Assembly (NCBI RefSeq): GCF_907164915.1
Contig: NC_061867.1
Location: 2,751,676 to 2,815,675 of the forward strand
Reading direction: 5' to 3'
DNA length: 64,000 nt
Origin: Impatiens glandulifera
Taxonomy: Eukaryota; Streptophyta; Magnoliopsida; Ericales; Balsaminaceae
Made by a program: the position numbers and the translations under genes. The notes under the pieces were generated by a model. The model was not told where the DNA came from. It did not search any database and worked only from the letters and a program-made list of their open reading frames with translations. Shown here one piece after another: positions 22,698 to 33,070 of the stretch. Numbering within the stretch: position 1 is the stretch's first letter; the number at the start of each line of letters is the position of its first letter.

Positions 22698-25600
22698 ACC
22701 AATTATTAATAAAAGGTTCACATAGTTATTAATTAAACAAGTTTTTATTAAAAAAAAAAAAGAGATATTAAAAAATGTGGAGATATATTAATATAATGGC
22801 TCACAAATTTCTTATTTGCAGTTCTAATTATAGTAAAAATATGGTTGGTAATCTTGAAATTTGTATTGAAATTGGGGAGGTTCAATTCTAATTTTAATTT
22901 TTAAGTTAGTAAACTTAATGTTAAGAATTATAATTGAAAATTAACATTTTAAATCAATGTATTTATTTATTTTAATTTAAAAAGTTAGCTTATAAATCTG
23001 TTATTTTATTTATAAATTTAGAAAGTTAAAGTGTGAAATATATATATTTTTAATCTATGAAGTTAACATGTTCAATTGATATTTTTTTAATGAAAATCTA
23101 AACTTAAATTTTTTGACACTTAAACTGTGTCAAACTAATATTTTAATAAAATTAATAATATATATATTAAAATTAATTCTATTTTATTCTTTTTTCATAT
23201 GATTTAAATTAAATTACAATTATATAGTTTTTCTAACGTATATAATAATTGAATTGTAATTCTCATTTGAATTGAAATTATATTTATAATTTTAATTTTA
23301 ATTTCACTCATTCAAATCTATTCCTGTGTTATTTCTAATTTTGAATATTTTAAAATTGTGATTAAATATGTTTGTATGTTAATAATGAAAATAATGATTT
23401 ACATGAGATGAAATGGTAAATGTTGTGGCTCACCAAGACAAAAACCACCCAGAACTATTTCGAAAATTCAATCGAGACCTATTTCGAAAATTAATTATTA
23501 AAACTACACTTCTACTTAATATTAAAAATGAAGATTAGCTATTGGCTAATGGTCTCGCTAGTCTCTACAAATATAATAAAATAATTATAATAATAGTTCA
23601 TTGAGAATTGTGATGATCTTATTTTTATATTTTATGTTTCTTCCTCGAATAAATTTTATTATATTAATAAATAAATTTATTAAATACTAAAAATTTATAC
23701 TTAAATTTTAGAAATAATACACAAATAAAACTTGTAATCCAACTTCACAATTTAAAATTAAGGAAATTCCATAACTTAGAACTAGAGCTTAACCTCTATT
23801 TTATTATTATTATTTTTTTATTTTGGTTTTATTTATTTATTATTATTGTTTATTTAAATAAAAATGACATTGGGCTAGCATAAAATGAATTTGAGCAGGT
23901 CAGATTGGGCTTGATTTAATATATTGTGTGACCCAAACTAAATATTAAATCTGAAAGCAGAAAACAAATTAAAAATTCATATTTATTTAACGGGTCTGGA
24001 TCTAGTACCCACCCGTAACCAAATCCAACATCCATTATCGATATTAATATATGTCTGATAAAATAATTAAACTAAATATTAATATATATATATTGTCAAT
24101 TGCATATATATATTTTCCCTCAAATGTGAATGCCACCTATCATTTACAAAATAATTATATGGCATAGTTTCTTTTATAACTACATATCACACAATTAATA
24201 TTTTTATTATTTATTCATTAACTTGATAAATATATTAAATTTTGACAAAATTGTAAGCACAAATAAAATATTTCTCAGACATAAATAAATTTAACAATTT
24301 GAACCAAATTAATAGATAAACAAATATTTTATAGTTTCAAAATTAGACCTTTTATTTCATTTTAATTAATTGTAGTCTAGTAACTCAAACTCTTCATAAA
24401 TTCTAGAGTGCCTCTTCGATTTTCCAATTTTTAAATTACTTTGAACCTGTTTCTTCTAATAAATTTATTTTAAAAATTCAATTTTATTTTAAACAAAGAT
24501 TTGAACTATTTATCTTGGAAATTAATATTTTAGTTTAATACAATTCATATATAACTTTTTAGCGAAATAAATGTAAAAATAATTATTAGTTTTGAATTTT
24601 TTTTTTATGTAAATGAGAATACTTGTTCTTTCTATTAGATGCAATCATGAAAGTATTTTTTTTTTTATCTAATTATATCTTCTATTTAGAGTGTTTTTTA
24701 AAATGATAAAAAAAAACTCTAAAATATTTAGTTTCCAAAATAAATATTTTTTTTAGTTCAAACAATTCCTTGTGATATGTTTAAAAGTTAAAATCAAATT
24801 TTAGAAAATCAATATCTAACTTTCTATTGATCTATAACTTCTCCATGAACCTCACTAGACTCCAATCAACATATAAGCTACAACAAAAACTAAAGTTTTG
24901 AAGGAAAGTTTCATTTCCAAAATGGTAAAATATTATTTTCTCTAATAATTGTTCTCTTGTTTCAAAGAACTTCTAGGCCTTGTTTGAGGAAGTGGTTTTT
25001 TGAATTTTGTCTGGGTTTTATCCAAAAAAATCTTTGTTCGATAAAAAGTAAGAAAAAATTGGTTTTTAAAATTTAAAGACTAATTTGCCCTTTGACTTTA
25101 GAAGATATGGTGTAGGTGAGAGAATGATGGTTTAGAGAGAAGATAAAATTAGAGAGTAGTTTTGGTATTTAAATGATAAAATTATTTGATTTGATGATTG
25201 ATAAGATGTTTGGATTTTGGGATAAAACTAGATTTTATCCCAAAAACCCCTTCATCAAACGAGACCCTAGAGATGTGGATATAACCAATGAATTCACCCC
25301 CAATATTTGTGATCCCAATTTTGTTATCTTAAAAAAATTAATATATTCGGGTTTGAGTACACACTTTCCGACGCGATCAGGTAACTTTATCTCTGATCTT
25401 GAACCCGATTTATAATACCCGATCCCGACCATCAAGTACATACATGTATCGATTATGGTATCATTTTTATTCATATTAATAATGTATCATATACATTGAA
25501 AAAGATTGAAGTTAGTGTAGTATAGGTATTGATAAACAAATGATAAATAATTGAAGTATCTTTATTTAATTAGGAAAATACATTTAATAAAGTTAATTAT

Positions 25601-26740
25601 AAAGAAGTTATTTTTTTTTTCAATACTTACTCAAATAAATAAAGATGATTTGGGCTTGCTAATTTTTGAACGAAATCAATTTCAAGGCTTGTCCAAAGTT
25701 TCACTTAACCTGCAAAACTCATATAAAACCTACATTAATTACAAACTTGAAAACCAAAAGTAAAATTTAAAATTTGTGAATTTGAGCAAACATTCACCAA
25801 ATGGATCTAAAATGGTTTAGAAATATTTCAAATCACATTTAAAATCTGTTTAAGATCATTGTTGAGTTGCATTTTTTAAGCAAAAACTCAGCGAAAACAC
25901 GGTATTTTTTGGTTTTTAATTAAATTGAAATTGAATTAAATAAATAAATAAACAAATAAATAAAAATAGATAGGAGGAAGAGCATAATTATTTTCTTGAC
26001 TCAGTCTAATTGAATTAGTTTACTTGTATAGAAAAGAATACCAAAACTAAGAACATAAAATGAAACAAATAAATATTTTCTAATTGGTTTCGTTATAAAT
26101 TCACTATAAGATCGATTGATTAATGAACAATGTATGAGTTTAAGATACGCTATCTATTAGCATGAGTAATTACCTCTCTTTACTCATGATCCCTTCAGCT
26201 TTAGCATAATACACTATAAGATTTCCTAATGTATTAACTAGATTTTCTAATTTGATAGATAATCAATGAGTTATAATGAGGTAATTTGTACAAGTCATGT
26301 TTTAGAAAATAGGCTTGAATTTGGCACATATTGAATGAACTTATTGATATTTCTTTAATGGTTTCAATTACTTTTGATTATTTTAAAGAGACAATTATTT
26401 TTAAATATAACTTGGACATAACTCTTTATATTTGAGATACTTCAACAAAAACAAATATAAAAAGTAAACAATAATAAAAAGTAATTTAATTATAATAAAC
26501 TGTTAGATGTTATAATGTAGAGACAATTATTCTTAAAAATATATACATTGAACATGTAAAACTAATATTAATTACTAATAAGTAAATATCTGTAAAAAAA
26601 ATTGAATTTTTTACAATAAAATTGTATCCAATATGGATATTGGAGTGTGACAAAAGTGAAATTAAACAATAATAAAAAATAATATAATTATAATACTCTA
26701 TTACAGTTTTAATGTATAGACTAGAGTGAGACATTGATGT
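22698..26740. other. Gene-free AT-rich region
   Basis: I see no supported gene. The stretch is about 75-80 percent AT with simple repeats. A MITE lies at 24976-25266. Near 25350-25440 a short GC-richer island with CCCGATCCCGACC resembles the end of another decayed transposon. Confidence 0.55.
24976..25266. mobile_element. MITE with CTTGTTTGA-type inverted repeats
   Basis: The left end GGCCTTGTTTGAGGAAG and the reverse complement of the right end, GGTCTCGTTTGATGAAG, form terminal inverted repeats, flanked by a CTA direct repeat at 24973-24975 and 25267-25269. The element is 291 bp and non-coding. The 3-bp duplication and TIR style fit a PIF/Harbinger-type MITE. Related ends occur at 50031-50192 and 53849-54085. 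Confidence 0.7.
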
Positions 26741-26749
26741 CTAAACAGT

Positions 26750-27515
26750 CTTATTCGACTCGGACAATTTGTATAGACTTTTCAATTGTGTTGTGTTGTG
26801 CTGTGCTGTGTCAAAACTATATTTCATCCGCAATGTATTGTGTATTGACCCCTCAAAATATCATGATTCACGGGTCCATTCGTGTTGTGATAACTCGTGT
26901 CACATGTTTATTTGTGTCGTGTTAACTCGTGTTCACATTTGTAAATCGTGTTAACTCGTGTTCACATTTGTAAGTCGTGTTAACTCGTGTTCACATTTAT
27001 AAGTCGTGTTATGTCTACTAAAGTTGGTCACGGTGATATTATAAAATTTTATGTTACAACCATAGTTCAATTTTTTTTGGTATCATATGCAACTTGTGTC
27101 GATTTCACATTTGAACTTACCTAATTAGTTTTGTTCTTTTGTTAGTTTAAATTATTAGATTTTTAATTTGAAAAGTTATTACTACCTATAATTATCAATT
27201 GGAAGTTAATTATCATAAATTTATTGGAAGTATTAGATGTTATATCATTTCATCTCAATCCAGTGATTATTTGACATTCAACCAAAATATTTGTATTGTG
27301 TTTAAATCGTCGTATTCGACTTGAACAATTTATGTCAGACTTTCAATGTGTCGTGCCGTATCGAAATGTATTTTCATCTGTGTCGTATCGTACATTGACC
27401 CGTTCAAAATATCATAATCCACGAATCCATTTGTGTCGTGATAACTCGTGTCAACATGTTTATTTGTATTGTGCTAACTCGTGTACACTCATATGTCGTG
27501 TTATGTCTATATTAT
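26750..27515. repeat. Two direct copies of a TCGTG-rich repeat
   Basis: Copy one (about 26750-27035) and copy two (about 27300-27515) share order and sequence: a CTTATTCGACTCGGACAATT-like start, a TTGACCC...AAAATATCATGATT middle and a TGTTAACTCGTGTTCAC end. Copy one has an inner 28-bp unit (TTAACTCGTGTTCACATTTG core) repeated three times. Related TCGTG-rich pieces lie inside the subtilase pseudogene at about 28710-28920, 29765-29975 and 30820-31030. It resembles a non-autonomous DNA transposon; no coding sequence. Confidence 0.6.
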
Positions 27516-27659
27516 AAAGGCTTATAGATCTTTGATTCTATATATAAAGTCAATTGTATAAAATGTTACAATTAACTACCAACAAATTACCATTAATTAC
27601 CTAGCTAGGAATTGTGTATTAATTATTGTCCTTAATTATGTGAATATAATTAACTCAAC

Positions 27660-27815
27660 ATTTTTTCTCATACACTATAAATACACACATGAAGTAGGAA
27701 CAACTAAAACATCAAATGGATAGTCATTACCACTCTTCTTAGTTCCTATCCCCACGTAATGCATGGCTTCGCGGCATCTCTTATGCCGCAAGAGGCAAAG
27801 GAAATGCTAGCTGTA
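27660..27815 (+). pseudogene. Upstream relic copy of the subtilase promoter and propeptide
   Basis: A TATA motif (TATAAATA at 27676-27683) and a leader resembling those of the gene just downstream are followed by about 65 bp (27745-27810) that match the propeptide segment at 28132-28195, including CTTATGCCGCAAGAGGC against CTTACGCCGCAAGAGGC. It is a truncated duplication of the neighbouring subtilase start. Confidence 0.6.
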
Positions 27816-27860
27816 TTATCAGTCTTAATTAATTAGAAGATTAGAATTAACTCAGCACAC

Positions 27861-27868
27861 TATAAATA
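27861..27868 (+). promoter_or_regulatory. TATA box of the subtilase pseudogene
   Basis: TATAAATA lies 45 bp upstream of the ATG at 27913 within CACACTATAAATACACAC. The same context occurs 185 bp further upstream at 27676, showing that the promoter itself was duplicated. Confidence 0.6.
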
Positions 27869-29229
27869 CACACTAAGGAAGTAAGAACTAAATCATCAAA
27901 ACACATTTGAAAATGGCCTTGACATTGATAATTCTGATCACTATTCTTTCCATGTTCTTCAATCTGGGCATCTCACAGAATCATCAAACCACCACTTACA
28001 TTGTTCAACTAAGTTTACCCGATGATGATTCTCTATCCCATGATCAAATCCAAACTATTTACCACTCATTCCTTCCGTCGTCGTCCACTTCTTCCGTGGA
28101 CGATGTCACAAAATCTCGCATGATTCATTCCTATCGCCACGTCATGTATGGGTTCGCGGCTTCTCTTACGCCGCAAGAGGCGAAGGAAATGGGGAGAAGA
28201 AACGAGGTCATTTCCATTAGACCTCAAAGGATCATTCCTTTCCAGACAACCCATACTCCGTCCTTCCTGGGTCTCAATCAGAATTTTCGGGCATGGCCGG
28301 GATCCAACTTTGGTAGAGGAGTTATCATCGGAGTATTGGATTCCGGAATCACCCCGAATCACGCCTCCTTTAACGACGACTGGTTATCGGCGCCTCCGAT
28401 AAAATGGAACGGAAAATGTGAACTCGTGAACGGGACTGCATGCAACAAAAAACTGACCGGAGCGAGGAACCTCTGTAGCGAAACCCCGGGGAACGGATAG
28501 ACGACGTTGGCCATGGGACACACACGGCGAGAGCACGTTCCTGTACCAGTATTTTTGGTCAAGCAGTCGGCACGGAAGCTGGAATGGTTCCCCTGTATCA
28601 TTTATCAATTTACAATGGTTCCCCTGTATCATTTATCAATTTACAGAATATGTGGCTAGGTGGTTGTCCTAATTCAAATACACATGTCATTATTAATTCT
28701 TAGACCATTTCATTAGTTGTGCTCGTGTTGTGTCGACTCGTGCTCGTGTTGTGACGACTCGTAGTTGTGTCACGATCGTGTCAATTTATAACCGTTTCTT
28801 GATTATGTTGTCTCGTACTCGTGTCGTGTCCAACCCACAACTCGGTGAAATATTGTGTTGGATCGTGTCGTTCCGAACAAATATTGTGTTGGATCGTGCT
28901 TTTTCGGATTTTCCAGACTCATTATCTAGTTCTCTCAGCACTATAAATATAGAAAAGACCGTTTGTGACATTAATGAAACAAATCAAAGTAAGACATTTG
29001 AGATTAATAATGGCGTTCATATTCATTTGAACACGGAAGCAATTGGGATGGCTTCCCTTTCTCATTTAGATATTTACAGAATAGGCGGCGGGATTGGTAA
29101 TTGTACTGATGCAGATATTTTGGCGGGAATGGACGCCGCCATCAAGGACGGTGTCGACATAATGTCCTTGTCTCTCGGCTCCGACTCCGACTCGAAGCCG
29201 TTTTACAATGATGTAATGGCTATAGGAGT

Positions 29230-31091
29230 GTACTGGGCTATATTAAGAGGAATTACGGTCCGACCAAGTCCAGTTTGTCGAATGATGCTCCCTAAATTCT
29301 AACTGTCGGAGCTGCCACTATCAATATGACATAAAAGCCACGCTAAATCCTAAACTCTAAACCTCCCTAAAAAACAGTTTTGTTAAATTATTATAAGGAA
29401 GAACAATCTTTTTTATTTTTCAAACTTGCAATAATATCTGCAATAACTCGGGACTACCTCAATGGTTTCAGAAGAAAAGGTAGGAACCGAATTAGAACAA
29501 CCACCAATCATATCTGAAGGATTGCAAGAGCCAAAGCAAATGGATCATTGCCCTGATAGATTGTTCCGAGTTAACTTTTTTTATAATATTTACTCAAATA
29601 AATAAAGTTGATTTGAGATTTGAAATAACACCTTGGGAATTTGGGTATTGAGGTTGTGCCTCAAATACTTCAATTGATTTTCGGAGACCGGACAAAAACT
29701 GAAATCAGCCATTTTCGTTGTCTGGAATTCTTCGTTTTATTTTATTATTTTACCTCAAATTTTTGTAACTTGTGTTAACGGACTTATTTCTACCGTGCTA
29801 ACTCATGCAAAAATTTGTACGTCGTATTTGCCTAATAGAGTTAGTCATTGTGTCGATTAAATCGGGTCATGCTCGTTTTCATTTGTGACATGTCGTGTTT
29901 TGAATCTTAAACTTGTATCTTATTAATTCGTGTCAACGAGATTGAATCGTGTTAACTCGTGCTCAAATTTATTTATCTTGTTTTTATTAATATTATTAAT
30001 ATTATTATTATTATTATATGTCATTTCAATTTTGTATCATTATATATATATATATATATTAAAATTATTTATTTATTATATATTTTAAATTATATTTTTA
30101 GTTAATTTAATTGGTTAAATTTGTTAAATATACTATTTATATAAACTAATTAAAAAATATTTAAAAAATGTGAAGCATAAACTTGTTAATATGTCATTTC
30201 ATGTTTAGTAATGAAACTAGTTATGCTACTCTGGTTCAGATTTGTGTTTGCATTGTACTGGCTATATTAAGAGGGATTTTTGTTAGTTGTGCGGCCGGAA
30301 ATTCCGGTTCCACCAAGTCCAGTTTGTCGAATGATGCTCCCTGGATTCTAATTGTCGGAGCTACCACTATCGACAAGACCATAAAAGTCACACTAAATCC
30401 TAAACTCTAAACCCTAAATCTCCCTAAAGAAAAAAGTTTTGTTAAATTATAAGGAAGAACAATCTATTTATTTTTCAAACTTACACTAATATCTGCAATA
30501 ATTCGGGGTTGCCTCAATGGTTTGAGAAGAAAAGCTAGGAACTGTGTTAGAACAACCACCAAACATATACGAAGGATTGCAAGAGGCAGAGAAAAATTCA
30601 ATGGATCATCGCCCTGATTGTTCCGAGTTAACTTTTTTATAATATTTACTCAAATAAATAAAGTTGATATGAGATTTGAAATAACACCCTGGGTATTGGG
30701 GTATTGAAGTTGTGCCTCAAATATTTCAATTGATTTTCGGAGACCGAACAGAAACTGAAGTCAGCCATTTTCGTTGTCTGGAATCCTTCGTTTTATTTTA
30801 TTATTTTACCTCAAAATTTTGTAACTTGTGTTCACAAACTTATTCCTATCGTGCTAACTCGTGCAAAAATTCGTACGTCGTATTGTGCCAACTAGAGTTA
30901 GTCATTGTATAAATTAAATCAGATCACGCTTGTTTTCATGACAGTCATGTCGTGTTTTGAATCTTGAACTTGTATCTTATTAATTCGTGTCAATGAGATT
31001 GAATCGTGTTAATTCGTGCTTAAATTTATTTATCTTGTTTTCATTAATATTATTATTATTATTATTATATGTCATTTTAATTTTGTATCAT

Positions 31092-31122
<31 letters not shown>

Positions 31123-31290
31123 ATTATTTATTTATTATATATTTTCATTTTAATTTAAAAAATTAAGTTAATTTAATAAGATTAAATTTGTTAAATATAT
31201 TATTAGGTGTCATTTCATGTTTAGTAATGTAACTAGTTGGGCTACTCTTGTGCAGATTTGTGTTTGCGTTGTGTCGTGTCGACCCATGAT
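29230..31290 (+). repeat. About 1.02-kb tandem duplication inside the subtilase pseudogene
   Basis: Sequence beginning GGCTATATTAAGAGG at about 29235 recurs at about 30259, and CATTTCATGTTTAGTAATG at 30195 recurs at 31211, an offset near 1020 bp. Each copy has the protease Asn-region fragment, an intron-like AT stretch, a TCGTG-rich repeat and a (TA)n run. The second copy keeps the AAGNSG motif, while the first has lost about 30 bp there. Confidence 0.75.
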
Positions 31291-31294
31291 TCCT

Positions 31295-31925
31295 AAACGA
31301 TACCAGCGTTAAAGGAAAGATTGTGTTATGCCAAAGAGGAAGTGGCACCCTGATTCTGATATATTGGTGTCGCATTCAAAAACAAGCTCATCGAGCTAGG
31401 AAATTCCTTAGCGACTCCTTAGGACTGACGTTGGACGATAAAGGTCACGGGACCCACAGGCGAGCACAAGCACGGGCCGACGGTTACTTCATTTTCTTCT
31501 AGAGGCTCCAACTTCCCAACATCCTTAAACGACGCAACTTTCACTTGTATATGTCGGTGTCAAACATCTGAATTTGTTCTTCTGCGTGTCGTGATCCCTA
31601 AACAATACCAACGTTAAAGGGAAGATCGTGTTATGCTAAAGAGGAGGTGACGCCCTGATTCCGATATATTGGTGTCGCATTCAACAACAAGCTCGTCGGA
31701 GCAAGAAATTTTCTTAGCGACACCCCGGGCAGACAGTGGACAATAAAGGTCACGGGACTCGCACGACGAGTATGGCCCCAACGGTTATTTCATTTTCTTC
31801 TAAAGGGTATAACCTTCCCAGAATTCTTAAACGACACAATTTCCTCTTGTACATGTCGGTGCCAAACATCCGAATTTGTTCTTCTGCGTGATGGGATCCC
31901 TAAACAATACCAATGTTAAAGAATT
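31295..31925 (+). repeat. Two 305-bp direct copies of a chimeric subtilase segment
   Basis: AAACGATACC at 31295, AAACAATACC at 31600 and again at 31903 mark two full copies and the start of a third. Each joins a KGKIVLC-like piece to an F-N-N-K-L-V-G-A-R-N piece and a catalytic-His-like piece, parts that are not adjacent in a normal subtilase. All are disrupted by stops and frameshifts. Confidence 0.7.
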
Positions 31926-31937
31926 TTTGAATTAAGA

Positions 31938-32085
31938 GATATTGAGAGATCAAGAATTCTCACTATTTTTTAGATTCATGGACCCAATTCAATTTAGTAG
32001 GATATTTCAATTGGTGATAGGAATTATCTTTATCAATTGGGAGTTCATTTTGGCCATGGTATTAGGAAATTGAACCCAAAACAGA
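31938..32085 (+). other. Plastid DNA insert (ycf2, possibly rps2)
   Basis: Positions about 31938-32010 closely match the chloroplast ycf2 coding sequence for KNSHYFLDSWTQFNSVG, with a few substitutions; AAGAATTCTCACTATTT and TTCATGGACCCAATTCAATT are the clearest blocks. Directly after, 32038-32075 encodes GVHFGHGIRKLNP, very like the start of chloroplast rps2 (GVHFGHGTRKWNP). This points to nuclear plastid DNA of mosaic origin. The ycf2 match is confident; the rps2 match is short and less certain. It interrupts the subtilase pseudogene. Confidence 0.65.
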
Positions 32086-32393
32086 AAAAGATGGATTATT
32101 TTTTGAAAGAATTTTTGGGCAAACCAAAAGGAATCATGAACCTTCTCGGAATCCTTAAATGGCAACTTCCACTAGTTTACGCCTACTTCAAACATACGAA
32201 TTCGTTCTTCTGCGCGCAATAATCCTGGCGAACAACGAAATCAGCACATACAGCATATCGACAGACACTCACGTGACAAAAGATCTTGGAATACATAAAC
32301 TCAACAAGGAATCCAACCGCCACAATTGTGTTTAAAGGAACAATCATAGGAGACAAACCCAAAATCCTTAAACTTGACATTATCGGGCTGGAA

Positions 32394-32645
32394 GCAGGGA
32401 CGGATCTATGTAGGGGTTCGGGTGGCTGAAGTCCACCCCGAAAAATAAAATAAAAAAATTTTACGGTTAAAATGTAACATTACCTTTAATTTTTTTTTAA
32501 AAAAATCAATAGAATTTACTATTTTCTTTATTTAATTATTAAAATAATAGTAAAACTTACCTTTATTTATCCGTTTTATCCAAAATTTTCTCATTTTCTA
32601 TTTTAACCCATCCATCACCGAATTCTGATTCCGTTCATTGCTGAA
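32394..32645. mobile_element. Repeat insertion in the subtilase pseudogene
   Basis: Subtilase similarity stops near 32390 and resumes near 32645. The boundary string GGGACGGATCTATGTAGGGG followed by GGCTGAAGTCCACCCC is of a kind common at ends of plant transposable elements, and the interior is AT-rich and non-coding. The element class is not clear from sequence alone. Confidence 0.4.
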
Positions 32646-33070
32646 AATAATATTTTAGCTTCGTGGAATGTCCTGTTTGACAACAATTCTCGCACGGATT
32701 TGAAATCAAACTTCAACAACATTTCCAGGGGACGTCCATGACCACTCCCCATCTCAGCTCTGCTCAAGAGCGCTCATTCGGATTGGTCTCCAGCCGCCAT
32801 TAAGTCTGCCATGATGACCATAGCCGATTTGGTAAACCTCGGCGGAACCCCGATACCAAACGAGAAGCTATTGGCCAGCAGACATATTCGCTATTGGAGC
32901 TGGCCATATAAACCCGTCAAAGGCGGTTGATCCAGGCCTGATTTACGACCTCACAGCCTACGATTACATCCCGTATTTATGTGGCTTGAACTACACCGAG
33001 CAAGAAATCAAAGCAACCACAACACAGTCGGCAAATTGCTCGATTACACCTTCGAATTCTTCGATGGAAT

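Larger units (their letters stand above)
27913..33070 (+). pseudogene. Subtilisin-like serine protease (subtilase) pseudogene, rearranged
   Basis: This derives from a secreted plant subtilase (S8 family, with I9 propeptide). From 27913 a signal peptide (MALTLIILITILSMFFNLGI) and the I9 region (TYIVQLSLPDDD) run into the catalytic Asp motif GVLDSGITP. The frame breaks at the TAG at 28498; the catalytic His motif GHGTHT continues in the next frame. A 34-bp tandem duplication near 28610-28645 and a TCGTG-rich insert (about 28710-28920) follow. Subtilase sequence resumes at 28990-29290 (LAGMDAAIKDGVDIMSLSLG), and a ~1.02-kb duplication repeats the Asn region ([20 protein letters not shown] at 30285-30345). 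Two 305-bp copies of a chimeric segment lie at 31295-31900. Later parts are at 32168-32385 (LPLVYAYFKHTNSFFC, NPTATIVFKGTIIGD) and 32650-33060 ([14 protein letters not shown]). The catalytic Ser motif GTSM is shifted out of frame. It cannot make a functional protease. Confidence 0.9.

Noticed and set aside
28066..28632. Several overlapping open frames on both strands
   Set aside because: They overlap the subtilase propeptide and Asp region and reflect its base composition; only the plus-strand subtilase frame is meaningful.
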